A DNA stretch of 64,000 nucleotides from Cognatishimia activa (GCF_026016445.1 NZ_CP096147.1:64501-128500); one strand, 5' to 3'; numbered from the stretch's first letter, positions 37,193-48,166 are shown. Program-made: numbers and translations. The notes: generated from the letters alone by a model not told the origin.

Positions 37193-38328
37193 GCGATCAG
37201 ACCACAATCCGCGTTGGCGAACGCCCTTCCGCTTTAGGTGCTTTGGGCACATTTTTTGATGGAGAAACCGCGGCAGCTCATCCAGCACGCCTGCGCATCG
37301 AAGAGTCCCGCGCGGCTTTGGTGATTGAGTTTTCTGGCCGTCATGAGATTTGGCCGTTGGCAGATATACGCAGGCTGCCCGATCAAGCTGAAAGAGGGGA
37401 GCTGGTCCTTGCGCTGGCAGGCAATCCCGTGGCGCGCCTGATCACCGAAGAGACCCGTCTTGCGCAGAGATGTCCAAACTTGGGGCACCGCAACACACAT
37501 GTGAAACGGGGAAGGGTGGCGACTTGGGCCCTAGGCGCGCTGGCCTCTGTGGCACTCATCGTTTTTGTGCTGGTCCCCCTTATGGCGGACCAATTGGCGG
37601 AGTTTATTCCTCCTGAGGGTGAACAAGCTTTGGGTGAAGCCACGCTGAATCAGATTCGAACCGCTCTTGATGAAACCGGGTTTGGTGAACTGCCAACCTG
37701 TACCGATGAGGCCGGCACGCGTGCACTCGCGAAAATGGGTGAGCGGCTAGAGCAGCATGCTGAATTGCCTGTGGCGATGACAGTGCACGTTCTGGATCAT
37801 GAGATGGTGAATGCCTTTGCGCTACCTGGTGGCCATATCGTCTTTTTCCGCGGTTTAATCGAAGCTGCGGAGACACCAGAAGAACTCGCCGCAGTTTTCG
37901 CGCATGAAATGGGACATGTGGACAGCCGCGATCCTACCCGCCACGCCCTGCGTTCAGCAGGGTCGATTGGTGTATTAGGCTTGCTCTTAGGAGACTTCGC
38001 AGGCGGAGCCCTGGTGCTGTTTCTGACAGAACGTTTGATTGAAGCACAGTATTCGCAAGCAGCAGAAAGTAATGCTGACAACTTCGCCATGGCCACCATG
38101 GAAGCCGCACAGATCGCACCCGGTGCCCTAGGCGATATGTTCCACCGGTTTGTCGAGGAATTTGGAGAAACCGAAGGCGTGCATTCGCATTTTTTGAGCC
38201 ACCCCACCTTGAGCGCTCGCATACAGTCTTCCAAAGTTTGGCAAATGGACGCTGCCGAACGAGGTTTTGAATCGCTCCCTTTGTTAAGTCAAACCGAGTG
38301 GGAGAGCCTGCGTAGTATTTGTGACTAA
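37189..38328 (+). CDS. M48-family metallopeptidase
   Basis: 379 residues. One membrane segment (about 110-132) precedes the catalytic domain. Zinc motif HEMGH: His239, Glu240 and His243 in FAHEMGHVDSRDP, with GGHIVFFRGL before it and a probable third ligand in AESNADNFA. Similar to the HtpX/Ste24/YcaL type. Convergent with the P450, overlapping by 4 bases. Confidence 0.88.
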   Translation: MSDQTTIRVGERPSALGALGTFFDGETAAAHPARLRIEESRAALVIEFSGRHEIWPLADIRRLPDQAERGELVLALAGNPVARLITEETRLAQRCPNLGHRNTHVKRGRVATWALGALASVALIVFVLVPLMADQLAEFIPPEGEQALGEATLNQIRTALDETGFGELPTCTDEAGTRALAKMGERLEQHAELPVAMTVHVLDHEMVNAFALPGGHIVFFRGLIEAAETPEELAAVFAHEMGHVDSRDPTRHALRSAGSIGVLGLLLGDFAGGALVLFLTERLIEAQYSQAAESNADNFAMATMEAAQIAPGALGDMFHRFVEEFGETEGVHSHFLSHPTLSARIQSSKVWQMDAAERGFESLPLLSQTEWESLRSICD

Positions 38329-39671
38329 GCAGGGGTTGCCTGTAGCCATACTCCGCCTTCTGGACGGGTCGTCAGGATCATCACGGGTTCTGGGTCACGC
38401 CCGGCGACAGGTTCGAATTTGAAACGTCCCAGTAAGGTTGCGAGAATGATCACAGCTTCCTGAAGAGCAAAACTTGCACCGATGCAAATGCGTGGTCCAT
38501 CCCCGAAAGGAAGGTAGGCGTAGCGATCTATGGATTTGCGGTCTGCAAAGCGCTCAGGTTGGAAACTGTCAGGATTGTCCCACAAGGCTTCACTACGATG
38601 AAGCGCATAGATTGGGATCATAACCGTATCGCCACGTTTTACTTCGCGACCACAAAGAGTGTCATCTGACATTGCGGTGCGCGAAACAATTCCAGCTGGG
38701 GGATAAAGCCGCAATGCTTCATCAATAATCATGCGCACAAAGGGAAGTTTGCTGACGTCTTCTCCTGTTGCTGGGTTGTTGCCACACACCGATTTGATTT
38801 CTTGCCGAGCTTTGTCCTGAACCTCTTGATCAAATGCGCATAGATACAAAGCCCAAGACAAGCTAAGCGCTGTCGTTTCGTGCCCGGCGACAATGAATGT
38901 TAATAGATTGTCACGCAGCTCGGCCGTGTTCATGCTGCGTTTTGTTTCAGGGTCTTCTCCTGCGAGCAGCAAATCCAGCAAATCTGGCACATCGCGCGGC
39001 CCACGTTCTTGGCGAGCAGAGATGGCCTGGTCGGCAACAGCTTTCATATCGTTGACCGCATTCCCAAAAAACAACCGGCCCGGCCTTGGTAACCAGTCTG
39101 GCGCGCCAATCATGTCGAGGATCGATATCTTTCCAGCTTCCGCAATATAGGCATCGATCGCGGTATGAACTGCGCCAGCATCAAACGCGCCTTCCCCTGA
39201 GAAGGTGACGTCGGCGATCACATCAAACGTGGTGCGCACCATTTCGTCGAGCAAGTTTACCGCTGCCGGTGATTGCTCGGAAATACGGGTGCAACAGTCC
39301 TCTGCCGCGGCGGTCATAATCGGTGCCAGCGCGGAGACATTCCGATGCGAAAAAACCGGAGCGGCAGCGCGTCTTTGCCAACGCCAATCAGCACCCTCGG
39401 CGATAAACATGCTGTTGCCAATCGCGGGCTTCAGTAAATTTTTGGTGGCTTTTGATTTTGGGTAGTCTTCGACTTTTTCAAGCAGCATGCGCCGGATCGC
39501 ATCCGGATCCATCACCATATGCCATCGAAGTCCGGTCTTTCCTGAGACCATGGGTTGCTTCACGGAAATGAGCGGCAGAATCTCAAGCAGGTTGCTGCGC
39601 GCAGCTTGCAGGCTTTGCCACAGCCCCAAAGGACGTGTTGCCAAGGCAGCGCGGACTGGCAGTTCAGACAT
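38325..39671 (-). CDS. Cytochrome P450
   Basis: 448 residues. I-helix oxygen motif AGHETTALS, ExxR in EALRLYPP, and heme loop FGDGPRICIG with Cys396 as ligand. Soluble bacterial class, CYP102-like heme-domain appearance but without a fused reductase. No adjacent ferredoxin gene, so its electron donor is elsewhere. Substrate unknown; fatty acids or terpenes are common for such sequences. Confidence 0.92.
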   Translation of the reverse strand: MSELPVRAALATRPLGLWQSLQAARSNLLEILPLISVKQPMVSGKTGLRWHMVMDPDAIRRMLLEKVEDYPKSKATKNLLKPAIGNSMFIAEGADWRWQRRAAAPVFSHRNVSALAPIMTAAAEDCCTRISEQSPAAVNLLDEMVRTTFDVIADVTFSGEGAFDAGAVHTAIDAYIAEAGKISILDMIGAPDWLPRPGRLFFGNAVNDMKAVADQAISARQERGPRDVPDLLDLLLAGEDPETKRSMNTAELRDNLLTFIVAGHETTALSLSWALYLCAFDQEVQDKARQEIKSVCGNNPATGEDVSKLPFVRMIIDEALRLYPPAGIVSRTAMSDDTLCGREVKRGDTVMIPIYALHRSEALWDNPDSFQPERFADRKSIDRYAYLPFGDGPRICIGASFALQEAVIILATLLGRFKFEPVAGRDPEPVMILTTRPEGGVWLQATPA

Positions 39672-39816
39672 TCGGCTCCTCCTCCTGCAACTGGAGTCTA
39701 GTCATCTGAGAGGTTTTTTCCAGCAACGGGCGAAATATTTCCGCTGAGCGTGCCGAGTATTTGCGCGGGAAGGCTCCTTCGGCTATGCCAAGAAAACCTT
39801 AGGGACAAGGAACACG

Positions 39817-40413
39817 ATGATGACCCGACTTATTGCCATGCTTGCGCTTGCGCTGACACTGACGGCCTGCGCTCAAGAAGGCGAAACGCCCGAAATGTTG
39901 GATCTAGGTGACTTCACATTGGGCCATAACATCGTTGTTGCACCGGATCTGCAAAAGGGCCCGACCTCTCGGAATGCAACAGAGGAAGAGCTCATTGAAG
40001 CAGTGCAGACCCAGCTCGACAAGCGCCTAGGGCGTTATGAGGGTGAGCGCCTTGTGCATATTGGCGTTAATATCGGTGCCTATGTCCTCGCGCGTCGTGG
40101 TGTGCCACTGGTCTATACGCCGAAATCTGTGCTGGGTTTAACGGTCACAGCTTGGGATGACCGCGCGGGTGGAAAGTTTCACGAGAAGCCGAAGCAAATC
40201 TTCGCATTCGAGCAGTTTGGTAGCTCCCCAATTGTGGGTTCCGGCTACACAACGACTCGCGAAGAACAGATCGAAGCCCTGTCGATCAGTGCTGCACGTC
40301 AAATCGAAAAATGGCTGGCTGATAACGCACAGTGTATGACGGAAAATCCGTCAGAAGAGGTCTTGAAAGACTGCTGGAAAGACACGCCCCCGCCTCAAAT
40401 TGACGAATCCTAA
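39817..40413 (+). CDS. Putative lipoprotein of unknown function
   Basis: 198 residues. Signal peptide with lipobox LTAC, giving a lipidated cysteine near residue 19. The mature part has no family I recognise. The sequence NIVVAPDLQKGPTSRNATEEEL and a KSVLGLTVTAWDD segment are distinctive. The ATG codon pair at 39817 follows aaggaa. It precedes tuf by about 160 bases but seems independently expressed. Confidence 0.7.
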   Translation: MMTRLIAMLALALTLTACAQEGETPEMLDLGDFTLGHNIVVAPDLQKGPTSRNATEEELIEAVQTQLDKRLGRYEGERLVHIGVNIGAYVLARRGVPLVYTPKSVLGLTVTAWDDRAGGKFHEKPKQIFAFEQFGSSPIVGSGYTTTREEQIEALSISAARQIEKWLADNAQCMTENPSEEVLKDCWKDTPPPQIDES

Positions 40414-40487
40414 AAGTCATCGTGATGATCTAGGCACAACGCGGTTAAAAATTGCTTCTTCTAGACCGTAGAAGAGGAAACTCCCGC

Positions 40488-40516
40488 TTGATTTTTGGCG
40501 CGCAACGCAATATGTG
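40488..40516 (+). promoter_or_regulatory. Candidate tuf promoter
   Basis: TTGATT (40488-40493), 17-base spacer and TATGTG (40511-40516), about 60 bases before the tuf start. Matches are partial; assigned because a strong promoter is needed here. Confidence 0.35.
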
Positions 40517-40574
40517 CCGCCCGGAAGATTAATTGGGCCATATTGAGGCCCCTAAACATAGAAGGCGCCTCGAG

Positions 40575-41750
<1,176 letters not shown>

Positions 41751-41848
41751 GATCGTGGCTTGGGCCCGCTAGGGCCCAAACATGATCAGGCGGTAAGTGA
41801 ATTGCGTAGCAATTCATTGAAAGCCAATCAGGTGATTGTGAATAGAGA

Positions 41849-41875
41849 AGGCCGCCCAATGGGCGGCCTTTTTCG
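41849..41875 (+). terminator. Rho-independent terminator downstream of tuf
   Basis: Stem aaggccgccc (41849-41858) with gggcggcctt (41862-41871), 3-base loop, followed by a T run. A second perfect hairpin without a T run, ttgggccc-gcta-gggcccaa (41760-41779), lies just after the tuf stop. Confidence 0.88.
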
Positions 41876-42013
41876 TTTGGTGATTTTTAGGTCGTCACCG
41901 GCCGGTCAGAAAGCGTTGTGTAAGGTGTTTGGTAAGCAAACTATTTGACGTTCTAACTTAACGAATGTGTACTTGAGCAATTCATACGCCCGCAATGAGT
42001 TGAGATTGTTAAA

Positions 42014-42244
42014 TTGTTTTATGAACTACCGCCGATTTTGAATTTTTTGGTTCTTGTTGCCCCAATTATCTGTTTTCGCATCAAGGATTTTTGGAACTTT
42101 CGAATATCTAAGCAGTTCCAAACTGAGCGTGAAAACTACGGAACGTATTGGTGGTATCGAACACGTGCCCCACGAAATCCGAACTTTGGTTTGTATTTCC
42201 TTCAAGCTGTATGGGCGGTAGTGTTGCTCATTCCCATCAGCTGA
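42014..42244 (+). CDS. Doubtful small membrane protein
   Basis: 76-residue frame beginning at TTG. It has two hydrophobic stretches (LNFLVLVAPIICF and YFLQAVWAVVLLIPI) around a basic, aromatic middle. No ribosome binding site is convincing, and no family is recognised. It could be a real small membrane protein or chance. Confidence 0.25.
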   Translation: MFYELPPILNFLVLVAPIICFRIKDFWNFRISKQFQTERENYGTYWWYRTRAPRNPNFGLYFLQAVWAVVLLIPIS

Positions 42245-42477
42245 CGTTGCTCTTGAGGCTAATTCCCGAAACTTGGAAAGCCCGGAACAAGGCCGTAGCG
42301 CCGCCGGGCAGCGCTCGACCTCCCGTCAAACCGAAGGTTTGCCTCCGGCAAAACGAGAGCGCTTTCGCAACGCTTCGCCATACGCGTCCTCAGATCAAAA
42401 GCGGATAAATAAACCACCCCACGAGAACGGCTCGATGCCTCCCTAGGTCGGGCGTTTCTCAGCGCCTCGGCATATTT

Positions 42478-42501
42478 AGGGTGCGTGAAATCACGCACCC
42501 T
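42478..42501 (-). terminator. Perfect 24-bp palindrome, probable terminator of the fasciclin gene
   Basis: agggtgcgtga (42478-42488) is the exact reverse complement of tcacgcaccct (42491-42501). It lies 28 bases beyond the stop of the minus-strand fasciclin gene. T run on that strand is weak (taaatat), so it may instead be a dispersed repeat. Confidence 0.5.
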
Positions 42502-42528
42502 ACGTTTGTGACCTGATAAAAAGCAGAC

Positions 42529-43011
42529 TTAGCTGCCCGGCAGGATCACCTTGTCGATCACGTGGATCACGCCGTTGCTAGCGACGATGTCTGCTGCAGC
42601 AACGCTTGCGTCGTTGATCATGACGCCATTATCAAGATCGATTGTGATTTCGCCGCCCTGAACAGTCGCTGCGGTCATGTCATCAACCAGATCCGTCGAC
42701 ATCACTTTGCCTGGCACAACATGATAGGTCAGGATCGCGACCAACTGGTCTTTATTCTCTGGCTTCAACAGGCTCTCAACCGTACCGTCTGGCAGTGCTG
42801 CGAAGGCTTCATCAGTAGGAGCAAAGACGGTGAAGGGGCCATCGCCCTTGAGCGTATCCACAAGACCTGCAGCCTGAACAGCCGCCACCAATGTTCCAAA
42901 CTGGCCAGCACCAACGGCTGTGTCGACAATGTCTTTTGAGCTGCCACCAGCGAGGGCAGGTGATGTTAGAAGTGCTGCGATTGCAAAGGTTGTTGCACGG
43001 ATCATGTTCAT
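42529..43011 (-). CDS. Exported fasciclin (FAS1)-domain protein
   Basis: 160 residues from ATG 43011 (gggag upstream). Signal peptide ends near SPALAGG (about residue 20). A single FAS1 domain has H1 box [20 protein letters not shown], the central [14 protein letters not shown] and H2 box [14 protein letters not shown]. Secreted or periplasmic adhesion-type domain; the ligand is not known. Confidence 0.9.
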   Translation of the reverse strand: MNMIRATTFAIAALLTSPALAGGSSKDIVDTAVGAGQFGTLVAAVQAAGLVDTLKGDGPFTVFAPTDEAFAALPDGTVESLLKPENKDQLVAILTYHVVPGKVMSTDLVDDMTAATVQGGEITIDLDNGVMINDASVAAADIVASNGVIHVIDKVILPGS

Positions 43012-43467
43012 TTCTCCCGTAAGATAAGATTCATCCGACGCCGAATGTGGCATCAAAGTCTCTACGACGGGATCCTGCGATTGGATCATTGGGAGTAAGT
43101 GGGTGACTGAAGATATCGGTATTGAAATATCGGAGATCCGCGCTAAGCCCGTGTCTTAGAAAATTTCCAGTCAATCTATTGTGATTGAGACCGGATCAGC
43201 CGGGTTTAAGAGCTGATTGGTACTCTGAGTGATGGATATTCCGTCTGCCGGACATTAATGTTCTCATTCAGTGAGCGTCATTAGGCTCAAAAATCATGTG
43301 AATTGCACAAATTAGCAAATAGGTTTCTGCAAGTGCGAAATTTCTGACATGGACATCTAGTATCTGCGAATTATGAGACTAGAAGGGCGTCAGTATTCTT
43401 GGGTAGATCGCGCGACTCGTTTTGCTATTGCCCTGAATCCACAACAAAAGCTTACAAAGGAAATCAC
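43012..43467. other. Intergenic region, divergent fasciclin / CBS genes
   Basis: 456 bases. No supported gene; must contain the promoters of both flanking genes. A good aaagga ribosome binding site precedes the CBS gene. I see no tRNA, repeat array or clear operator in it. Confidence 0.4.
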
Positions 43468-43956
43468 ATGGTTCTGACTTGCCAGGACGTCATGGTTTCA
43501 CCTGACCGCCAAATCACCGTGACACCCGACACGAGTGTTCGCGACGCCTTTCAACTCTTTAAAAAACACCGAGCGCGTTTTCTGCCAGTGGTGGATGAAA
43601 GTGGGAAATATCATGGGGTCTTTACAGCCCCGACTTTGCTGAAACTGTTGCTGCCGCGCGCTGCGACCATTGGCATGAATTCTGAAAGTACTCGAGTGCC
43701 GATCGGCAGCCTTGGTTTCATGAGCCTCACGAAAGAAGATTTCCAAGCAGAGCTGGAAAATCTGAAAGACGAAACTGTGCGTGACAATATGTCGAGCCCG
43801 GTGAATATCCCTGTCGTGGCACCAACGACGCCGATCATGGAAGGTATATTCCTTTACTACAAATACAAACGCCACGTGGTTCTGGTTGATCCAGATACCG
43901 GTCGATTTGTCGGTACTGTCAGCAGCAACTCGCTGCTCGATAAAACTCTCGGCTAA
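43468..43956 (+). CDS. CBS-domain pair protein
   Basis: 162 residues from ATG 43468. Two CBS motifs: QDVMVSPDRQITVTPDTSVRDAFQLFKKHRARFLPVVDESGKYHGVFT and a second from NMSSPVNIPVVAPTTPIMEGIFLYYKYKRHVVLVDPDTGRFVGTVS. They are joined by an unusual 45-residue linker. CBS pairs bind adenosyl nucleotides. It lies 26 bases before the NhaD/ArsB-type permease and may gate it. Confidence 0.85.
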   Translation: MVLTCQDVMVSPDRQITVTPDTSVRDAFQLFKKHRARFLPVVDESGKYHGVFTAPTLLKLLLPRAATIGMNSESTRVPIGSLGFMSLTKEDFQAELENLKDETVRDNMSSPVNIPVVAPTTPIMEGIFLYYKYKRHVVLVDPDTGRFVGTVSSNSLLDKTLG

Positions 43957-43982
43957 CGCTTACTTCCTATTCGGACCTGAAA

Positions 43983-45359
43983 ATGTCTCAAACGTCTCAT
44001 GCGCATGGCGCATCTTCGCATGGCGAGGGTTTTTCCTTGCCTGAATTGCTGGGTGTCGATCCACTTTGGGTGGCCACCGGTATTCTGATCCTGACCTACG
44101 CGGTTTTGATCACTGAAAAAGTGAACCGCGCAATCCTAGCGATGCTGGGCGCCTCGCTGATGGTGCTCTTAGGAATTATCAACCAAGCACAGGCTGTTGC
44201 CGGGGTGGATGCCAATACTTTGGCGCTGCTGATTGGTATGATGGTAATCGTAGGGATCACTTCAAAAAGCGGTCTGTTCCAATATGTAGCGATCGTTTCG
44301 GCCAAATGGGTGAAGGCCAATCCCACCGGCATTCTGATCATGTTGACCCTGATCACAGCTGTCTTCTCGGCCTTGTTGGATAACGTGACGACCGTTTTGT
44401 TGATTGCACCGATCACATTGCTGATCACGGATGCTCTGGAAACAAAGGTGTTTCCGTTCTTCTTGGCTGAAATATTGGCGTCAAACGTCGGCGGTACAGC
44501 AACTCTGATTGGTGACCCGCCAAACATCATCATTGGCTCTGCTGCGGATCTATCTTTTATGCAGTTCGTTTATAACCTCGCGCCGATATCTGCCATCTGC
44601 TTGGTGGTATTGACAGTCATTATCTACTTCATGAACCGCAAAGCTCTGGCGCGCATCCCACAATCCGCGCAAGAACGCATCATGCAGTTCAACGAGAAAG
44701 AAGCGATCACCGATCACGTTCTCCTAGTGAAATCACTGGCGGTTTTGGCCCTGACTTTGATTGGCTTCACAGCAGGTCATGGCCACGGTATTCAGCCGGG
44801 CACATCTGCGCTGGCAGGCGCGGGTCTGCTGATGCTTTTGGCTTATGGTCATCAGCACGGTGAGGAACAGTCTGAATCGGTTCATCACATCTTTGGTGAA
44901 GTCGAGTGGATCACCATTTTCTTCTTCGGTGGTTTGTTTGTTATTGTTGCAGGTGTGGAGCACGTTGGCCTGCTGGAGTTCTTTGGCCAGAAGGTTCTGG
45001 AATTCACCGAAGGCGACATGCGTATGACTGCGCTGCTGATCTTCTGGGCGTCAGGTATCCTGTCCGCCATTCTTGATAACATCCCATTCGTGGCAACCAT
45101 GATCCCGCTGATTGAATCCACAGCCGACAGTTTTGGCGGACCGGATGCGATCGAGCCACTGTGGTGGTCCCTCGCTCTTGGTGCTTGTCTTGGCGGCAAC
45201 GGTACACTGTTGGGAGCGAGCGCGAACCTCACGGTTGCAGCTTTCGCAGAGAAGGCCAAGCAACCTATCGGGTTCTTGAAATTCATGATGTACGCCTTTC
45301 CAATCATGCTACTGACTCTAGCGATGGCGCATTTCTACATAGATTGGCGCTATTTCTAA
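43983..45359 (+). CDS. NhaD/ArsB-type ion transporter (SLC13/CitMHS superfamily)
   Basis: 458 residues with about eleven membrane segments. Family motif GGTATLIGDPPNIIIGSAA near residue 172 and the paired GGNGTLLGASANLTVAAFA near residue 401 are the hairpin sequences of the NhaD/ArsB group. N-terminus and a central loop are histidine-rich (SHAHGASSHGEG; HGHGIQPG; GHQHGEEQ). Likely a sodium/proton antiporter; citrate-type carboxylate transport or metalloid efflux are alternatives. Confidence 0.85.
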   Translation: MSQTSHAHGASSHGEGFSLPELLGVDPLWVATGILILTYAVLITEKVNRAILAMLGASLMVLLGIINQAQAVAGVDANTLALLIGMMVIVGITSKSGLFQYVAIVSAKWVKANPTGILIMLTLITAVFSALLDNVTTVLLIAPITLLITDALETKVFPFFLAEILASNVGGTATLIGDPPNIIIGSAADLSFMQFVYNLAPISAICLVVLTVIIYFMNRKALARIPQSAQERIMQFNEKEAITDHVLLVKSLAVLALTLIGFTAGHGHGIQPGTSALAGAGLLMLLAYGHQHGEEQSESVHHIFGEVEWITIFFFGGLFVIVAGVEHVGLLEFFGQKVLEFTEGDMRMTALLIFWASGILSAILDNIPFVATMIPLIESTADSFGGPDAIEPLWWSLALGACLGGNGTLLGASANLTVAAFAEKAKQPIGFLKFMMYAFPIMLLTLAMAHFYIDWRYF

Positions 45360-45380
45360 GATTTCATGAGACACAAGTTG

Positions 45381-45410
45381 AAGGGCGCCCTGCTGGGCGC
45401 CCTTTTTTTT
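45381..45410 (+). terminator. Rho-independent terminator of the permease gene
   Basis: Stem aagggcgccc (45381-45390) with gggcgcccttt arm from 45395, 4-base loop, eight Ts following. Confidence 0.92.
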
Positions 45411-45525
45411 GGCGCCAGTTAGCTCAAAGACGGGTTTTGCAAAAAATTCATGTGTTTTTTTAAATCCGTTGTCTAAGTTGGGTTTTTTATCTAACGGTCA
45501 AAATCAACTACAACGGGGTTCCCTC

Positions 45526-47490
45526 ATGACTATTAAGCTTTCCCGTCGCGGTTTTCTTGGCACCACTGCCGGTGCTGGTTTTATCGCGCTTCATCCGTTC
45601 TCCGCACATGCTTCTGCCACCCAGGCGCACCTGCGCATTATGGAAACCACTGACTTGCACGTGCATGTCTTCCCTTATGATTATTACGCCGACAAAGAGC
45701 GCGACACCGTTGGCCTTGCGCGCACCGCTGCCATCGTAAAAGAGATCCGTGCCGAGGCGACGAACTCTCTGCTGGTTGACAATGGCGACTTCCTGCAAGG
45801 CAACCCGATGGGCGATTACATTGCTTACGAGAAGGGCTTGAAAGAGGGTGACGTGCACCCAGTCATCAAAGCGATGAACGTTGTAGGATTCGATGCCTCT
45901 ACTCTGGGCAACCACGAGTTCAACTATGGCCTCGACTTTCTGATGAAGTCCTTGGCGGGTGCTGACTTCCCTGTCGTTTCCGCAAACGTTGCGAAAGAGC
46001 TGGGCTCTGATCCGACAAAAGACACCACTCTGATCAAACCATATGTGATCGTTGACAAAGAGATCGTCGACGGCGCTGGCATGAAGCACATGATCAAAGT
46101 TGGTATGATCGGTTTTGTGCCTCCACAAATCATGAACTGGGACCGCCGTCATCTGGAAGGCAAGGTTCAGGCACGTGACATCATCGCGACTGCAAAAGCC
46201 TATGTGCCTCAGATGAAGGAAGAGGGTGCTGACCTCATCATCGCGCTGTCCCACTCTGGTATTGGTGGTGCGGAAGCTGTGGACGGCATGGAAAACGCAT
46301 CTGTGCCTCTGGCGCGCATTCCGGGGATCGATGCTATCGTCACCGGCCACCATCACCGTGTGTTCCCATCCAAGGACTACGGCGATGTCGCTGGTGTCGA
46401 TGTTGAAAAGGGTACAATCGAAGGTGTTCCTGCCGCGATGGGTGGTTTCTGGGGCTCGCATCTTGGTCTGATCGATCTGATGATCGAACGTTCCGGAAAT
46501 GAGTGGAAAGTGGTTGGTCACACCGCCGAGGCGCGCCCGATCTCCAAACGTAATGAAGATCGTTCCATCACTGCGCTTGTGGATAGCGAGCAATATGTTC
46601 TGGATGCGGTTCAGTCTGATCACGATGAAACCCTGGCCTATGTGCGCCGTGCGGTTGGTAAGACTGATGCGCCTCTGCACAGCTACTTTGCTCTGGTTGC
46701 GGATGATCCATCCGTACAGATCGTTTCCATTGCGCAGAGCTGGTACATCAAAGAGATGATGAAAGGCACCGAATATGAAGGTCTGCCAATTTTGTCTGCA
46801 GCCGCTCCGTTCAAAGCGGGTGGCCGCGGTGGTCCAGAGTATTACACCGATGTGGCCAAGGGCGATGTAGCGATCAAAAACGTCTCTGACCTCTACCTCT
46901 ATCCAAACACTGCGCGTGCAGTTCTGGTGACGGGTCAGCAGGTGAAAGACTGGCTTGAGCGTTCTGCGGGTATCTTCAACCAAGTTGAAGCTGGCAAATC
47001 GGATCAGGTCCTGCTGAACCCTGAATTCCCTTCATACAACTTCGACGTCATGGACGGGGTGACCTATGAGATCGATCTGACGCAACCGTCGATGTTCGAT
47101 CCGAAGGGTAACCTAGTCAATCCAGATGCAAACCGTATTGTGAACCTGATGTATGATGGCAAGCCGCTCGATATTGAGCAGAAGTTTGTCATCGCGACCA
47201 ATAACTACCGTGCGTCTGGCGGGGGTAAGTTCCCAGGTGCACTTGGAGATACCATTATCTTTGAAGGTCCTGACACAAACCGCGATGTGATTGTGCGCTA
47301 TATTGTTGAGCAGGGTACAATTTCCCCTTCTGCAGATGCGAATTGGAAATTTGCACCGGCGCCGGGAACATCTGTGTTGTTTGATACAGGGCCAAAGGCA
47401 AAAGGATATGCGGCAGATGTGAAGGGCGTGAATATCGCGCCTGCGGGTGAAGGCCCAGACGGCTTCGCACGTTTCCGCATCGATCTGTAA
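45526..47490 (+). CDS. cpdB: Tat-exported 2',3'-cyclic-nucleotide phosphodiesterase/3'-nucleotidase (CpdB-like)
   Basis: 654 residues from ATG 45526. Twin-arginine signal [25 protein letters not shown] predicts folded export. Metallophosphatase motifs [29 protein letters not shown] and TGHHHRVF are intact, followed by the 5'-nucleotidase C-terminal domain with [26 protein letters not shown]. It scavenges phosphate and nucleosides from nucleotides in the periplasm. UshA-like nucleotidase is the alternative. Confidence 0.9.
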   Translation: MTIKLSRRGFLGTTAGAGFIALHPFSAHASATQAHLRIMETTDLHVHVFPYDYYADKERDTVGLARTAAIVKEIRAEATNSLLVDNGDFLQGNPMGDYIAYEKGLKEGDVHPVIKAMNVVGFDASTLGNHEFNYGLDFLMKSLAGADFPVVSANVAKELGSDPTKDTTLIKPYVIVDKEIVDGAGMKHMIKVGMIGFVPPQIMNWDRRHLEGKVQARDIIATAKAYVPQMKEEGADLIIALSHSGIGGAEAVDGMENASVPLARIPGIDAIVTGHHHRVFPSKDYGDVAGVDVEKGTIEGVPAAMGGFWGSHLGLIDLMIERSGNEWKVVGHTAEARPISKRNEDRSITALVDSEQYVLDAVQSDHDETLAYVRRAVGKTDAPLHSYFALVADDPSVQIVSIAQSWYIKEMMKGTEYEGLPILSAAAPFKAGGRGGPEYYTDVAKGDVAIKNVSDLYLYPNTARAVLVTGQQVKDWLERSAGIFNQVEAGKSDQVLLNPEFPSYNFDVMDGVTYEIDLTQPSMFDPKGNLVNPDANRIVNLMYDGKPLDIEQKFVIATNNYRASGGGKFPGALGDTIIFEGPDTNRDVIVRYIVEQGTISPSADANWKFAPAPGTSVLFDTGPKAKGYAADVKGVNIAPAGEGPDGFARFRIDL

Positions 47491-47513
47491 AGTTAAGCGA
47501 TCTGAAAAGTATG

Positions 47514-47539
47514 AAAGGCGGCCCTTTGGGCCGCCTTTT
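47514..47539 (+). terminator. Rho-independent terminator of cpdB
   Basis: Stem aaaggcggccc (47514-47524) with gggccgccttt (47528-47538), ttt loop, T run. Works in both directions on sequence and could also serve the small-protein array ending at 47597. Confidence 0.9.
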
Positions 47540-47596
47540 CAATCGGACCCGCGCTATCTTGGGAGGTGAGAAAGCGCGGGTTATTGGCAAGTCATA

Positions 47597-47836
47597 TTAG
47601 TTCAAGTGCTTTAGCAGCGAACGAACTTGCGCTTGCGTTTGTACGAATGTGTCGTCGTTGCCTTCAGTGATGGCGCTTACGATGTGAGCGATTGCTGCGT
47701 CAGAGTAACCAGACAGGTCTGCATCAGGAGCAAACTTTTTGACGGTGTTTTCGTGTGCAGAAGCGGATGTCATTGCGGAAGCTGCGCCAGTCAGAACAAC
47801 AAGAGCTGCTGCGGAGGTTGCGATAATGCGTTTCAT
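47597..47836 (-). CDS. Small exported protein of unknown function, array copy 4
   Basis: 79 residues. Signal peptide MKRIIATSAAALVVLTGAASA then about 57 mature residues containing FAPDADLSGYSDAAIAHIVSA and TFVQTQAQVRSLLKHLN. Differs from the two middle copies at a few sites (T for G-A region, H for N near the C-terminus). No cysteines and no known domain. Preceded by aaaaagga. Confidence 0.7.
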   Translation of the reverse strand: MKRIIATSAAALVVLTGAASAMTSASAHENTVKKFAPDADLSGYSDAAIAHIVSAITEGNDDTFVQTQAQVRSLLKHLN

Positions 47837-47881
47837 GGTGATTTTCCTTTTTCAGTTGGTTTCAGTCTTGGGGAGTGGGTC

Positions 47882-48121
47882 TTAGTTCAGGTTCTTCAGC
47901 AGGGAGCGAACTTGCGCTTGCGTTTGCACGAATGTGTCGTCGTTGCCTTCAGTGATAGCGCTTACGATGTGAGCGATTGCTGCGTCAGAGTAACCAGTCA
48001 GGTCGGCTTCAGGAGCGAATTTCTTAACAGTGTTTTCGTAGGCTGATGCTGCGCCCATTGCGGAAGCTGCGCCGGATAGAACAACAAGAGCTGCTGCGGA
48101 GGTTGCGATAATGCGTTTCAT
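47882..48121 (-). CDS. Small exported protein of unknown function, array copy 3
   Basis: 79 residues, identical in protein and DNA to the copy at 48167. Signal peptide then a mature part that looks helical, with FAPEADLTGYSDAAIAHIV and a conserved ITEGNDDTFVQTQAQVRSLL. Role unknown. Confidence 0.75.
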   Translation of the reverse strand: MKRIIATSAAALVVLSGAASAMGAASAYENTVKKFAPEADLTGYSDAAIAHIVSAITEGNDDTFVQTQAQVRSLLKNLN

Positions 48122-48166
48122 GGTGATTTTCCTTTTTCAGTTGGTTTCAGTCTTGGGGAGTGGGTC

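Larger units (their letters stand above)
41876..42528. other. Intergenic stretch with no firm gene
   Basis: 653 bases between the tuf terminator and the fasciclin gene. The left part is AT-rich and contains only the doubtful small frame at 42014-42244. From about 42270 to 42470 the DNA is GC-rich with many short inverted repeats and resembles decayed or repeat-type intergenic DNA; I recognise no product in either strand. It ends with a perfect 24-bp palindrome (42478-42501). Confidence 0.4.

Noticed and set aside
41760..41779. Perfect hairpin after tuf as main terminator
   Set aside because: No T run follows; the hairpin at 41849 with a T run is the better terminator.
42259..42498. 79-codon minus-strand frame in the repeat-like segment
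   Set aside because: Composition follows the GC-rich inverted repeats; it has no family and no convincing ribosome binding site.
45480..45500. Possible BioR-like sequence ttatctaacg upstream of cpdB
   Set aside because: Only the left half matches TTATCTATAA and there is no biotin link.
45508..46983. Long open frame antisense to cpdB
   Set aside because: No signal or domain and complete overlap with an intact, recognisable enzyme.
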